46,594 nt of DNA from Muribaculaceae bacterium (GCA_014867205.1 WGUO01000027.1:1-46594), one strand, 5' to 3'; positions 33,269 through 41,815 are shown, counted from the stretch's first letter. The notes: a model not told the origin generated them from the sequence alone. Translations and numbers: made by a program.

Positions 33269-34039
33269 TCACTTGCCGAGGAAGTAGGCGCGGACCTCGC
33301 CGACGGGTAAGCGACCAACAAGATAGAGGGGAATATGCGAGGAATCTGTGGAGATCCAGGTATCGATGTCGTCACTCGACTTACGGCCTCCCTCCTGCGT
33401 GAAGTTGAACTTGATTTGATAAGCCTCACGAACGCTCTTGTCCTTGAGTTTGATTTTCTTTATGCCGAGACTTCTGATCTTTATAGTCTCCTTTTTGTTG
33501 CCTGAGAATACTGTAGCCGTATAAATCTTATTTTTGTTGAGCTGCGCATAGTCAAGTTTCCTCAGGTAATAAAACACCGACAGCATGTCATACACAGGCC
33601 CCGTGGCCGAAAGATTTTTTTCCGTCATCTTCGTTTCTCCATCCTTCTCGCGGAAACGCCGTGCGACTCCATGAGTTGTCTGCCCGGTAATGCCATAAGT
33701 AATCTCGTCACGGGCATACTTGCCTTTCTCATGTGTAATCTTTGTGTATGAAACCGGCTTAAGTCCATTTACCTTAATCGAGCCCTTAAGGGTATCGCGC
33801 ACGCTATAGAACTTATCGGCCCAAGGCTTGGTCTTTGCCGTCAGCATCACGGTGTATCTGTCTCCATGACGACGCAGACTCAGCGTGGCGTCACCGGCAT
33901 CCTTATGGATAAGGCCCCACTTATACGAAATGACATAACGGAGTGTCTCGTTTTCAAAGCCGGTGGCATTAAGACAGCCGACAGAGACAATGACAAGCAA
34001 AAAAGTTAAAAGTACTTTAATATTTAATGTATTCCTCAT
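33269..34039 (-). CDS. Exported DUF3108 domain protein
   Basis: A 256-aa protein with a signal peptide (residues 1-25, LLTFLLVIVSVGCLNA). It has a beta-rich DUF3108 domain, a Bacteroidota periplasmic family of unknown function. Features seen are ENETLRYVISYKWGLIHKDAG at the start of the domain, a central PVYDMLSVFYYLRKL helix and a C-terminal IDTWISTDSSHIPLYLVGRLPVGEVRAYF strand region, all typical of the family. It could be a lipoprotein, because a VGC sequence occurs in the signal, but the lipobox is weak. It stands alone between the terminator at 33188-33237 and trxA's terminator. Confidence 0.85.
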   Translation of the reverse strand: MRNTLNIKVLLTFLLVIVSVGCLNATGFENETLRYVISYKWGLIHKDAGDATLSLRRHGDRYTVMLTAKTKPWADKFYSVRDTLKGSIKVNGLKPVSYTKITHEKGKYARDEITYGITGQTTHGVARRFREKDGETKMTEKNLSATGPVYDMLSVFYYLRKLDYAQLNKNKIYTATVFSGNKKETIKIRSLGIKKIKLKDKSVREAYQIKFNFTQEGGRKSSDDIDTWISTDSSHIPLYLVGRLPVGEVRAYFLGK

Positions 34040-34115
34040 AATCTAAAACGATTTATGCCCGACGCCAACAGGCAGACTTATTCATTAGAGCGCGGTTTCA
34101 GTTCAAGGTTTACTC

Positions 34116-34155
34116 ACAAAAAATGCGGTGCCCCAAATTCCGGAAACACCGCATT
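34116..34155 (-). terminator. Intrinsic terminator of trxA
   Basis: Nine-bp arms AATGCGGTG (34122-34130) and CACCGCATT (34147-34155) with a 16-nt loop. On the minus strand the stem is followed by six to seven T residues (34121-34116). It lies 41 nt after the trxA stop. Confidence 0.85.
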
Positions 34156-34195
34156 GATATTGGATTGTACTAATATATATCCACTGCTATCCCAA

Positions 34196-34492
34196 TCAAT
34201 AATACTTGGCAAGCTCAGCCTCAAGAACAGCCGCCTGCTGAACACCCGAAGTGCGCCACTTCAGGTCGCCGTCCTTGAATATCATGAGTGTCGGAACGGA
34301 GCGCACATTATAGACACTCGAAAGTTCCTGATTCTTGTCAATATCAATCTTGATTACTCTGGCCTTCTCACCGACATTCTTAGCAACTTCCTCAAGAATT
34401 GGATGCATCATCTGGCACGGTCCGCACCATGTGGCAAAGAAATCAATCAGAACTGGCTTGTCAGATTTGATAAGATCTTCAAATTTTTCCAT
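34196..34492 (-). CDS. trxA: Thioredoxin
   Basis: A 98-aa single-domain thioredoxin that reduces cytoplasmic disulfides. The active site is WCGPC (C23, C26) in FFATWCGPCQMM, with the cis-Pro loop RSVPTLMIF about residue 70. There is no signal peptide, so it is cytoplasmic. It stands alone, with its own promoter box and a strong terminator. Confidence 0.95.
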   Translation of the reverse strand: MEKFEDLIKSDKPVLIDFFATWCGPCQMMHPILEEVAKNVGEKARVIKIDIDKNQELSSVYNVRSVPTLMIFKDGDLKWRTSGVQQAAVLEAELAKYY

Positions 34493-34564
34493 AATATCAT
34501 ATATTTAATCTTTGATTCCCGAAGCAAGCCGCCCTAAGGCCGCAACCCTCCGTCAATATTGAAA

Positions 34565-34572
34565 CAAAATTA
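34565..34572 (-). promoter_or_regulatory. Candidate -7 box (TAATTTTG) for trxA
   Basis: The minus strand reads TAATTTTG, 72 nt upstream of the ATG at 34492. No clear -33 is seen. Confidence 0.45.
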
Positions 34573-34701
34573 AGACCTATAAGGTTTGAAACAGGCGTAG
34601 CCTTGTCAATAAAGAATAATGCAGCCATTTTTATGGAGCAGGACGAAGAGAGTAGAGTGAAGAATACATGCTTTAATCGAAGTTGATTTTCTGAAAAAAG
34701 G

Positions 34702-34732
34702 TTTGCTTTTAAAAATAAATGTCTTATATTTG
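34702..34732 (+). promoter_or_regulatory. Promoter of glnA (TTTG-N19-TATATTTG)
   Basis: TTTG at 34702-34705 and TATATTTG at 34725-34732 with a 19-nt spacer: a full consensus match, 84 nt before the ATG. Confidence 0.65.
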
Positions 34733-34816
34733 CCAAAAGTTATCGGAGACAACACCTCACTGTCCCGACAACAGCACATACGAATCTAATACACAATACC
34801 TTAAATCAATCTTACC

Positions 34817-36316
34817 ATGAATTCAAACCTCTCGTTCAGTCCCAACAAGGTCGTTCAGTACCTTGGAAAGCCCGCATCCGAGATACGCAAGGAGGACATA
34901 ATCAATTATGTCAGGGCCAATGACATCAGAATGATCAACTTCATGTACCCTGCCGATGACAACCGTCTCAAGACGCTCAACTTTGTCATCAACAGCGAGG
35001 AATATCTCGACTCAATCCTCACATATGGAGAACGTGTCGACGGCTCAAGCCTATTCCCATTCATCGAGGCCGGCAACAGTGACCTCTACGTAATTCCCCG
35101 TTTCTCCACGGCATTCCTCGATCCGTTCGCTGAGATTCCGACACTGTCACTTCTCTGCTCGTTCTTCAACAACGAAGGCAAGCCTCTCCCCTCGTCGCCC
35201 GAGCAGTCGCTGCGCCGGGCCCTCGAACTGTTCAAGCAGGAGACCGGAATGGAGTTCTACGCAATGGGAGAACTTGAATACTACGTCATCAGCGATGACC
35301 AGGGCCTCTTCGGGGCAACTGATCAGAAAGGATATCATGAGTCTGCCCCCTTTGCCAAATTCAATGACTTCCGCACGGAGTGCATGTACCTTATAGCACA
35401 GACAGGAGGGCAGATAAAGTATGGCCATAACGAGGTCGGCAACTTCACTATCAACAACAAGATATTCGAGCAGAATGAAATCGAGTTCCTTCCCGTCAAC
35501 GCCATTGAGGCAGCCGACACCCTGATGCTCGCAAAGTGGATCATCCGGACACTGGCCATGAAGAAGGGATATGACGTGACTTTCGCGCCGAAGATTACCG
35601 AGGGGAAAGCCGGCAGCGGCCTCCACATCCACTTCAAGCTGATGAAAGAGGGAGAGAACATGATGGTAAGCGACGGCCATCTCAGCGATGACGCAAAGCG
35701 CGCTATCGTCGGTATACTTGAATACGCCGACGCCCTCACCGCCATGGGCAACAAGGTTCCTACAAGTTACTTCCGTCTTGTGCCCCATCAGGAGGCACCC
35801 ACCTCTATATGCTGGGGAGACCGCAACAGATCGGTGCTCGTCCGCGTACCTCTGGGGTGGACCGGCGAGAACGACATGTGCTCGCAGGCAAATCCCCTCG
35901 AGGCTCCGTCGCACGGCAAACCTCAGAAACAGACCGTGGAGCTTCGAAGCGCAGACGGCTCGGCTGACATCTACCAGTTACTCGCCGGCATGGTGACAGC
36001 CGCGCGCAAGGGATTTGAAGACCCGGAGGCCCTCAGGAAAGCGGATGACCTCTATGTCAGCGTCAACATCCATAACGACGCCAACCGCGAGAAACTCGAG
36101 TCTCTCCGCTCACTGCCGGCAAGCTGCTCCGAGTCAGCAAAGGCTCTTGATGCGGTTCGCGGAGTTTTCGAGGAACACGGAGTCTTCTCTCCACAGATGA
36201 TCGACGGCATCATCAAGAAACTTAAGTCATTCAACGACAAGCATCTCCGTGCCGACCTCTCAGGCAACCGACAGGAGATGCTGAATCTCGTCAACAAGTT
36301 CTGGCACTGCGGATAA
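34817..36316 (+). CDS. glnA: Glutamine synthetase
   Basis: Makes glutamine from glutamate, ammonia and ATP. The 499-aa protein has the GS fold. Visible are an N-terminal beta-grasp region, the metal-binding MGELEYYV (about 152-159), the GHNEVGNF segment, the GSGLHIHFKL histidine motif, NRSVLVRVPLG with the phosphate-binding Arg residues, and VELRSADGSADIYQ. It is longer than type I (about 470) and much shorter than type III (about 730), so I place it with the roughly 500-aa form found in Bacteroidota. It could be the main nitrogen-assimilating GS or a second copy. No adenylylation Tyr motif is evident. Confidence 0.93.
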   Translation: MNSNLSFSPNKVVQYLGKPASEIRKEDIINYVRANDIRMINFMYPADDNRLKTLNFVINSEEYLDSILTYGERVDGSSLFPFIEAGNSDLYVIPRFSTAFLDPFAEIPTLSLLCSFFNNEGKPLPSSPEQSLRRALELFKQETGMEFYAMGELEYYVISDDQGLFGATDQKGYHESAPFAKFNDFRTECMYLIAQTGGQIKYGHNEVGNFTINNKIFEQNEIEFLPVNAIEAADTLMLAKWIIRTLAMKKGYDVTFAPKITEGKAGSGLHIHFKLMKEGENMMVSDGHLSDDAKRAIVGILEYADALTAMGNKVPTSYFRLVPHQEAPTSICWGDRNRSVLVRVPLGWTGENDMCSQANPLEAPSHGKPQKQTVELRSADGSADIYQLLAGMVTAARKGFEDPEALRKADDLYVSVNIHNDANREKLESLRSLPASCSESAKALDAVRGVFEEHGVFSPQMIDGIIKKLKSFNDKHLRADLSGNRQEMLNLVNKFWHCG

Positions 36317-36384
36317 TTCACGTTAAGTCCCTAGTCACGACAGAACATCTTATCTAAACATAGACAAAACCTAATCTTAGACAG

Positions 36385-36424
36385 ATGCCGCCACCCGAGA
36401 CCTGCCGATGGCGGCATTCATTTT
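36385..36424 (+). terminator. Intrinsic terminator of glnA
   Basis: ATGCCGCCA (36385-36393) and TGGCGGCAT (36409-36417) form a perfect 9-bp stem with a 15-nt loop, followed by the T-rich TCATTTT. It lies 68 nt after the glnA stop. Confidence 0.65.
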
Positions 36425-36433
36425 ATCAACACG

Positions 36434-36458
36434 CACATGATGTGCAGGGAATCATGTG
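36434..36458. promoter_or_regulatory. Candidate metal-regulator operator of the zntA operon
   Basis: CACATGAT (36434-36441) and ATCATGTG (36451-36458) are perfect 8-bp inverse complements with a 9-nt spacer, directly abutting the -7 box. A second perfect palindrome, GCACAT-G-ATGTGC (36433-36445), overlaps the left arm. The site occupies the -33 position, where no TTTG is found. Confidence 0.55.
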
Positions 36459-36466
36459 TAATTTTG
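36459..36466 (+). promoter_or_regulatory. -7 box (TAATTTTG) of the zntA operon
   Basis: TAATTTTG 26 nt before the ATG at 36493. The expected -33 sequence at 36435-36438 is ACAT, so the promoter is weak by itself and may need an activator, or be blocked by a repressor on the palindrome. Confidence 0.5.
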
Positions 36467-36492
36467 TGTTGTAATTTAATCAGAGAGCAAAT

Positions 36493-38451
36493 ATGAGCAA
36501 GAATGACACAACCTGCAGACACTGCCATGATCATAATCATGGCCACAGTAATGGACATCATGACCATACCGGCCACTGGTGGAGCCATTTCATCCCCGAA
36601 TCAATAACTTTAGTGCTGTTCATTGCCACACTTCTGATTCCATGGGAAAATGACTGGATCAGATTGACTGCATTTGTAGTGGCACTCACACCGGTCGGCT
36701 TACCGATCCTGCGCTCTACCATAAGGGAATGGGGGCACGGCGACATATTCAACGAGTTCACACTGATGGTCCTCGCAAGCGTCGGCGCCTTCATCATCGG
36801 TGAATGCCCGGAGGGTGTGGCCGTACTTCTCTTTTACTCTATAGGCGAGAAACTCGAGGATGTTGTGTCAGGAGATGTCAAGGGCCAGATCAAAAGGCTT
36901 CTCGGCAAAATGCCAAAACATGCCACCGTGATTGAGAACGGCAAGCGACGCACGCTGCCTCCCGAGCAGGTGAAACCTGGAATGGTCATTGCAGTCAGAC
37001 CGGGCGAGAACGTGCCGCTCGACGGTGAGTTGATCTCTGTCGAGGACACTGACTTCAATACTGCCGCAATCACCGGTGAAAGCCTGCCAAGAACATATGG
37101 TAAGGGAATGGCTGTGACATCAGGAATCATACCCCTTGACCGAGAGGTGCTTATAAAGGTCACACATGCCTGGAACGACAGTTCGATGACCCGAATCATG
37201 CAGATGATCGAGGATGCCTCGGCACACAGGGCACCCTCTGAGACCATTCTTCGGCGCATAACGCGCTGGTACACCCCGATGGTGTTTGCGGCTGCGGTAT
37301 TGCTCTTCATCATTCCTTGGACAATAGGCTTGATAAATCCCGCCTTTAACTTCGAATGGTCGATATGGCTGCGCCGCTCGCTCGTATTTCTGGTATGCTC
37401 GTGCCCCTGCGCATTGATCGTGAGCATACCGCTAACATACTTCACGTCAATAGGCATAGCCTCAAAAAAAGGGATTCTGTTCAAAGGGCACGACAACCTC
37501 GACTCCCTGAGAAATGCCGACACGGTAATGTTTGACAAGACAGGAACTGTCACCACCGGGGAATTTCATGTCGGGAAGGTGACGACAATAGCCAATATTC
37601 CCGAAGAAGTTATTCTCGGCATGACAGCTTCAGTCGAACAGAAAAGCACTCACCCTCTCGCCCGCGCCATCGTAGCGGAAGCCCGATCACGTGGCATCTC
37701 ACTGCCGGATGCATCAGATGTCAAATCCGTGGAACACGGTATGACTGCAAAAATCCAGGGACTTGCCATCGGCATCGGTTCCGCAAGATTCATGCAGAAA
37801 AATGGAATCGATTTTACAGGGTATGTCTCGAACGACACATCCGTTCTGATGGCTGTTGACGGTAAACCTGCAGCCGTGATAGAACTCGAGGACACAGTGA
37901 AGCCCGGAGTGCGCGAAGCGATATCAGAATTGCACAGAAGGGGCATTAAACAGGTAGGCATACTCTCAGGTGATTCTGCCGGAGCAGTGGAGAAGGCCGC
38001 GGCGGAGGTGGGCGCCGACATCAATGAATCAGAACTGTTGCCTGATGACAAGTTAAGAATCATAAAGGACATCAGACACGAGGGACAGACTGTAGCATAT
38101 GCCGGAGACGGTGTCAACGACGCGCCTGCGCTCGCGGCAGCCAATATCGGCATCGCTATGGGTAACCTCGGCACTGACATTGCAATCGAATCAGCCGGAG
38201 TCGTAATAGCAGGCGACGACCTTCGAAAAATTTCAGAAGGCATAGATATATCGCGAAGAGTAAAACACGTTATTATAGAGAACGTGACTTTCGCCTTCGG
38301 AGTCAAGCTGCTTGTGATGATTCTCGGGGCATTCGGCATTGCGACACTATGGGCAGCCGTATTCGCCGACACCGGTGTCACTGTGATAACAATCTTATGG
38401 ACCCTATACCGCCTTAAAATATGGCAGTTACGAAAGAAAAGCACGAAATGA
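36493..38451 (+). CDS. zntA: Zn2+/Cd2+/Pb2+-exporting P1B-type ATPase
   Basis: A 652-aa inner-membrane pump that expels zinc-group metals using ATP. The N-terminus has a His-rich cytosolic tail (residues about 8-32, HCHDHNHGHSNGHH then HDHTGHWWSH) in place of an HMA domain. The transport motif CPC is at 304-306; the phosphorylated D348 is in DKTGT. TGES, STHPL and GDGVNDAP are all present, and the last transmembrane segment carries FADTGVT, the Asp typical of the P1B-2 (Zn/Cd) group. A Fur-family regulator gene overlaps its 3' end, consistent with metal-dependent control. The name zntA is by function; cadA would be equally defensible. Confidence 0.93.
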   Translation: MSKNDTTCRHCHDHNHGHSNGHHDHTGHWWSHFIPESITLVLFIATLLIPWENDWIRLTAFVVALTPVGLPILRSTIREWGHGDIFNEFTLMVLASVGAFIIGECPEGVAVLLFYSIGEKLEDVVSGDVKGQIKRLLGKMPKHATVIENGKRRTLPPEQVKPGMVIAVRPGENVPLDGELISVEDTDFNTAAITGESLPRTYGKGMAVTSGIIPLDREVLIKVTHAWNDSSMTRIMQMIEDASAHRAPSETILRRITRWYTPMVFAAAVLLFIIPWTIGLINPAFNFEWSIWLRRSLVFLVCSCPCALIVSIPLTYFTSIGIASKKGILFKGHDNLDSLRNADTVMFDKTGTVTTGEFHVGKVTTIANIPEEVILGMTASVEQKSTHPLARAIVAEARSRGISLPDASDVKSVEHGMTAKIQGLAIGIGSARFMQKNGIDFTGYVSNDTSVLMAVDGKPAAVIELEDTVKPGVREAISELHRRGIKQVGILSGDSAGAVEKAAAEVGADINESELLPDDKLRIIKDIRHEGQTVAYAGDGVNDAPALAAANIGIAMGNLGTDIAIESAGVVIAGDDLRKISEGIDISRRVKHVIIENVTFAFGVKLLVMILGAFGIATLWAAVFADTGVTVITILWTLYRLKIWQLRKKSTK

Positions 38452-38897
38452 CACAGATTCTCGCGGAGGCCGGTATAAGGCCTTCGCCCGTGCGTATTCT
38501 CATCCTTGGGAAACTGTACCAATCGGGACGACCCCTCTCATCGCTCGAGATTGAGACGATGCTTGACACAGTGGACCGCTCTTCAATCACAAGAACGCTT
38601 TCGTTATTTGCTGACCGGCATATAATTCATGTGATTCCTGACGGCTCAGGCTCAATGAAGTATGAGATATGCCATGACACGGCACGACATTCACTATGCT
38701 CAACGACCGGACACTCCGATGAGCATGCACACTTCCACTGCCGCATATGCGGAATGACGACATGCCTTGACAACGTGCATGTGGGTCAGCCGGATCTTCC
38801 GGATGGCTACCGTGCGGAAAACGTATCATATATCGTTACCGGAATCTGCCCCGCGTGCTCGGCTCGCCAGGCCACGTCGCCCCAAACTAATTTTTGA
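38421..38897 (+). CDS. Fur-family metalloregulator (Zur-like)
   Basis: A 158-aa transcription repressor of the Fur superfamily. The winged-helix (about 10-85, GIRPSPVRILIL...SSLEIETML...RSSITRTLSLFADRHI) is followed by a metal-binding C-terminus with HAHFHC (about 110), CRICGMTTC and a final CPAC, two CxxC pairs that would hold a structural zinc. The ATG at 38421 overlaps the ATPase gene by 31 nt. An ATG at 38448 would give the classic 4-nt ATGA overlap with the ATPase stop, and either could be right. Co-transcription with the zinc exporter suggests it senses zinc or a related metal. It may bind the palindrome at 36434-36458 (inference). Confidence 0.9.
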   Translation: MAVTKEKHEMTQILAEAGIRPSPVRILILGKLYQSGRPLSSLEIETMLDTVDRSSITRTLSLFADRHIIHVIPDGSGSMKYEICHDTARHSLCSTTGHSDEHAHFHCRICGMTTCLDNVHVGQPDLPDGYRAENVSYIVTGICPACSARQATSPQTNF

Positions 38898-38915
38898 ACC
38901 TTAAGACAAACCGAC

Positions 38916-39500
38916 ATGGAATTTGACAAACTCAGACAATTACTTGAGAAAGACCGCAGCATACGCCGCTTTGACAGGAGCCGCGAGATAAGCAGGGAGA
39001 CACTGCAGGCACTTGTGGAACTTACACGCTATTGCGCGTCAGGCCGTAACCTTCAGCCACTCAGATACTGTCTTGTCGATGACCCGGAGACAGCACACAT
39101 GGTAAACCGCCATATGAAATGGGCCGGATACCTTGAGGACTGGGAGGGTCCGGAAGGCGATGAGAGAGCACCGGCCCTGCTCGTGCAATGCCTCGACACC
39201 GCTCTTGCCACGTCATGCCTCTGCGATGACGGACTGCAACTTCAGGCTATCACTCTCGGAGCAGCCGCCCTCGGACTCGGATGCTGTATAATCAAGTCGT
39301 TCGACATATCCCGGGTACGCGAGATTCTTGAGATTCCGGATCGATACGCACCTCGATATATTGTCGCTGTCGGATATCCCGTGGAAAGCGTAGAGATTAG
39401 TGATACTGACGGTTCGACAGACGCTGACATCAGGTACTACAGGACGCCCGACGGTGTGCATCACGTGCCCAAGCGACCTCTGACAGAACTAATCATCTGA
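38916..39500 (+). CDS. Nitroreductase family protein
   Basis: A 194-aa FMN-dependent oxidoreductase of the nitroreductase family. The N-terminal RSIRRFDRSREI has the flavin-binding Arg residues, and YCASGRNLQPLRYCLV holds the family SGxNxQPW-like motif (here SGRNLQPL). A central DDGLQLQAITLGAAALGLGCCIIKSF and the late YIVAVGYPVE complete the fold. It is 18 nt after the Fur gene and so in the same transcript, and it converges with the RelA/SpoT gene, leaving only 22 nt. The substrate is unknown. Neighbourhood suggests a role in metal or redox stress, which is only a guess. Confidence 0.88.
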   Translation: MEFDKLRQLLEKDRSIRRFDRSREISRETLQALVELTRYCASGRNLQPLRYCLVDDPETAHMVNRHMKWAGYLEDWEGPEGDERAPALLVQCLDTALATSCLCDDGLQLQAITLGAAALGLGCCIIKSFDISRVREILEIPDRYAPRYIVAVGYPVESVEISDTDGSTDADIRYYRTPDGVHHVPKRPLTELII

Positions 39501-39522
39501 CAGTTCAGTTTACGGCATCTTC

Positions 39523-41391
39523 TCAAATACGCTTCACCTCGTCGACATCGGGTATGGCGTGCAGACTCTGCATGATGGTCTGAAGCTCGTCGAATGAATG
39601 GACGCTGAATGACAGTTTCATGGTGACTATTGAATCTACCGTCTCTGTATTGATGCTGTCTATGGCGAGATGAAGGATGTTGGATATGCAGTCCACAAGA
39701 TCGACAAACAGATGGTAGCGGTCAACCGCCTTGACCACTATTATTACAGGATAAAGCGTATCGTCGGGCTTGAAATCGACAGATACGATATTGTCACCGA
39801 ACTGAGATGCAAGCCTTACGGCAATCGGACAGTCACGTTTATGAAGCGTTATGCTGCCGTCAGCCTCCCGGAAACCGATCACCTCTTCACCGGGTATGGG
39901 TCTGCATGAGTCACAGCGGCGGAACTCCGGCTTAGGCCTGGAGGAAAGATAATTGCTGATGGCCTTGCGTGCCTTATATGTCACCACAGCGTCAAGCCAG
40001 TCTGGATTCGGATGACTCTCAGCATCAGTGAATATCTCCACGACGTCACCGCGTCGCAGAGGAGCCTTTATGGAAGAGAGGAAACCATTGACACGTGCAT
40101 ATTTCGCCTTCTCCCCGAGCGACTGGTGCACCTCATAGGCAAAGTCAAGCACTGTGGCGCGTTGCGGCAGAATAATCTCACGCCCCTTGGGAGTGAAGGT
40201 CATTATGTCGTCATTATAGAATGACGCCACCACACTGTCGATGAAACTCGGGCCGTTCTTGCGGTGACGCCCTATGTCGCGCAGAATGTCCTTGAATTTC
40301 TCTATCCAGAGTGTTATATTGTCTTCCGTGCGTTCGGCTACACAGCCCAACTGGGACTCGCGCACCATCCGCTCGCTGCTGATATGCACCTCCTGCCAAC
40401 GGCCGAAATCTGCAAGCAACTTGACGTGAAAACTCTGGTATCCGTTCTCCTTGGGCGAGTCTATATAGTTGGATATTCCTCCCGGCTTCTCCTTAAACCT
40501 GTCAGTAAGTACGGAATAGACTCGCAGTGCCATATCCTTTTCAGAAACACCTTCAGGCGTTTGGAACACGATCTCGGTAAAATGCCTGTATTTAAGATGG
40601 TTGAAGTCATCGCCGTACTTATGCATCTTGCGCCAGATGCTGTATGGCCTGCGGTATTCCACATGAACCCGGACCGGAATTCCCGCCTGCTCGAGAGTCG
40701 TGCGTATCTCGTCGGCAAAAACCCCAAGCCTCTTTCCCTGGGCCTTCTCGTCGCGGCTGATGAGACTCTCAATCTCCGCATACTCATGCGGACAGCGGAA
40801 TCTGAAACTCAGGTTCTCAAGTTCTGTCTTGACATTATACAGACCGAGGCGGTTAGCCAGAGGTGCATAGAAATAATCAGTCTCTCCTGCGATTTTCATC
40901 TGCTTGTCGGCACGCATCGACGAGAGGGTGCGCATGTTGTGCAGACGGTCGGCAAGCTTTACAAGAAGAGCACGGATGTCATACTGCACCGAGTCAAGCA
41001 TCTGACGGTAATTGTCTATCTGCTTAGACTCGTCATATTTATCTTTCTTGCGCTTCGTCACAACCTTGACAAGGAATGCCACGTCATCGCCGAATCGCTT
41101 TCTGATGTCATCTATGCTGTAATCCTTGTTGTCCTCGACGACATCATGCAGGAATGCCGCTATCACGGCATTAGCCTCAAGCATCAGTTCCTCGGCCGCA
41201 ATGGTCGCAACCGCTATCGGATGCAGGATATAAGGCTCTCCGGTCTTACGCTTTTGCGACGCATGGGCTATCCGCGCGAGCTCGAACGCGTCGCGAATGC
41301 GCGACAGGTCCTCTGCGGATACCCGTTGAGACATCACGTCGAACACATGTTCGGCTCGTTCTCTGATGATGTTGTCGAAGTTGTTTTCCAT
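39523..41391 (-). CDS. RelA/SpoT homologue; HD hydrolase intact, synthetase domain degenerate
   Basis: A 622-aa RSH-type (p)ppGpp enzyme. The HD hydrolase is complete: HPIAVATIAAEE, AAFLHDVVEDN and VKLADRLHNMRT (about 57-160). In the synthetase region (about 240-345), the segment that normally reads D-[LI]-x-A-x-R has Tyr in place of the catalytic Asp and Glu in place of the Arg (HLKYRHFTEIVF). GRPK before IYSIYRKM has become RRPYSIWRKM, and AAHW is VAER. A TGS domain (about 395-455), a zinc-finger-like RRCDSCRP region and a C-terminal ACT domain (about 545-622) follow. It may be a ppGpp hydrolase only (inference). The first in-frame codon at 41400 is TTG; the ATG at 41391 is the start. Confidence 0.92.
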   Translation of the reverse strand: MENNFDNIIRERAEHVFDVMSQRVSAEDLSRIRDAFELARIAHASQKRKTGEPYILHPIAVATIAAEELMLEANAVIAAFLHDVVEDNKDYSIDDIRKRFGDDVAFLVKVVTKRKKDKYDESKQIDNYRQMLDSVQYDIRALLVKLADRLHNMRTLSSMRADKQMKIAGETDYFYAPLANRLGLYNVKTELENLSFRFRCPHEYAEIESLISRDEKAQGKRLGVFADEIRTTLEQAGIPVRVHVEYRRPYSIWRKMHKYGDDFNHLKYRHFTEIVFQTPEGVSEKDMALRVYSVLTDRFKEKPGGISNYIDSPKENGYQSFHVKLLADFGRWQEVHISSERMVRESQLGCVAERTEDNITLWIEKFKDILRDIGRHRKNGPSFIDSVVASFYNDDIMTFTPKGREIILPQRATVLDFAYEVHQSLGEKAKYARVNGFLSSIKAPLRRGDVVEIFTDAESHPNPDWLDAVVTYKARKAISNYLSSRPKPEFRRCDSCRPIPGEEVIGFREADGSITLHKRDCPIAVRLASQFGDNIVSVDFKPDDTLYPVIIVVKAVDRYHLFVDLVDCISNILHLAIDSINTETVDSIVTMKLSFSVHSFDELQTIMQSLHAIPDVDEVKRI

Positions 41392-41397
41392 AAGTTG

Positions 41398-41429
41398 CAA
41401 ATTTCTTTATTTTTTTCTAAAATTCCAAA
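41398..41429 (-). promoter_or_regulatory. Candidate promoter of the RelA/SpoT gene (TTTG-N20-GAAATTTG)
   Basis: The minus strand carries TTTG at 41429-41426, a 20-nt spacer and GAAATTTG at 41405-41398. The -7 has GA in place of TA. Only 6 nt separate it from the ATG at 41391, so the mRNA would be leaderless. Confidence 0.45.
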
Positions 41430-41488
41430 AATTGCAACCGGTTTTTTGTAAATTTTCCCTAAGGACAGATTTTTTAAATATAGTAAAA

Positions 41489-41520
41489 GCCGGCCAGATG
41501 AAATGAATCATCTGCCCGGC
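41489..41520 (-). terminator. Intrinsic terminator of the small membrane protein gene
   Basis: GCCGG-C-CAGATGA and TCATCTG-C-CCGGC pair over 12 bp with one C-C mismatch and a 6-nt loop. The minus strand continues TTTTACTATATTT, so it ends the minus-strand gene upstream of it. Confidence 0.75.
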
Positions 41521-41565
41521 ATTTCTCAACCTGGTTGACGCGAATCATTTCGACTCGCAGGTGTG

Positions 41566-41724
41566 TTACTTTCTCTCCTCTTTTCTCTCGATAGCCCTGT
41601 GTACCTTATGAACTTCCTTCATCAGACAGAAAGCAGCGGCTACGGCAGCAGCCTCAAGTGCGAGTTTGGCAATTTTAAAGCCAAGATGGAGAGCAAAAGT
41701 CTCACCATTGTGTTCGTGATTCAT
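41566..41724 (-). CDS. Small (52 aa) single-span membrane-type protein, function unknown
   Basis: A 52-aa peptide starting MNHEHNGETFALHLG, with one hydrophobic helix (about residues 20-37, LALEAAAVAAAFCLMKEV) and a basic C-terminal tail (HRAIERKEERK). It is followed 45 nt later by a strong hairpin on the same strand, which supports a real transcript. The frame is open further upstream to 41799, but the shorter start gives a better amphipathic-to-membrane arrangement. I do not recognise a family. It lies alone between the RelA/SpoT gene and the DUF1846 gene. Confidence 0.5.
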   Translation of the reverse strand: MNHEHNGETFALHLGFKIAKLALEAAAVAAAFCLMKEVHKVHRAIERKEERK

Positions 41725-41815
41725 AGTTTTAATAATTAAGATGTTATACAAATATGAAAGTCCAGTGTGGAACTCTTCAATTATAACGTCCGGAATCACC
41801 CGCAGGTTTATTTTA

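Larger units (their letters stand above)
34493..34816. other. 324-nt divergent intergenic region between trxA and glnA
   Basis: It holds the trxA -7 box (34565-34572) and a full glnA promoter (34702-34732), with an 84-nt glnA leader. No gene, RNA or riboswitch is recognisable. Confidence 0.6.

Noticed and set aside
34497..34736. 79-codon minus-strand frame in the trxA-glnA gap
   Set aside because: It overlaps both the trxA -7 box and the glnA promoter, and has no recognisable features; it is probably chance in an AT-rich gap.
40264..41451. 395-codon plus-strand open frame opposite the RelA/SpoT gene
   Set aside because: Antisense to a well-supported gene, no family match, no promoter or start context.
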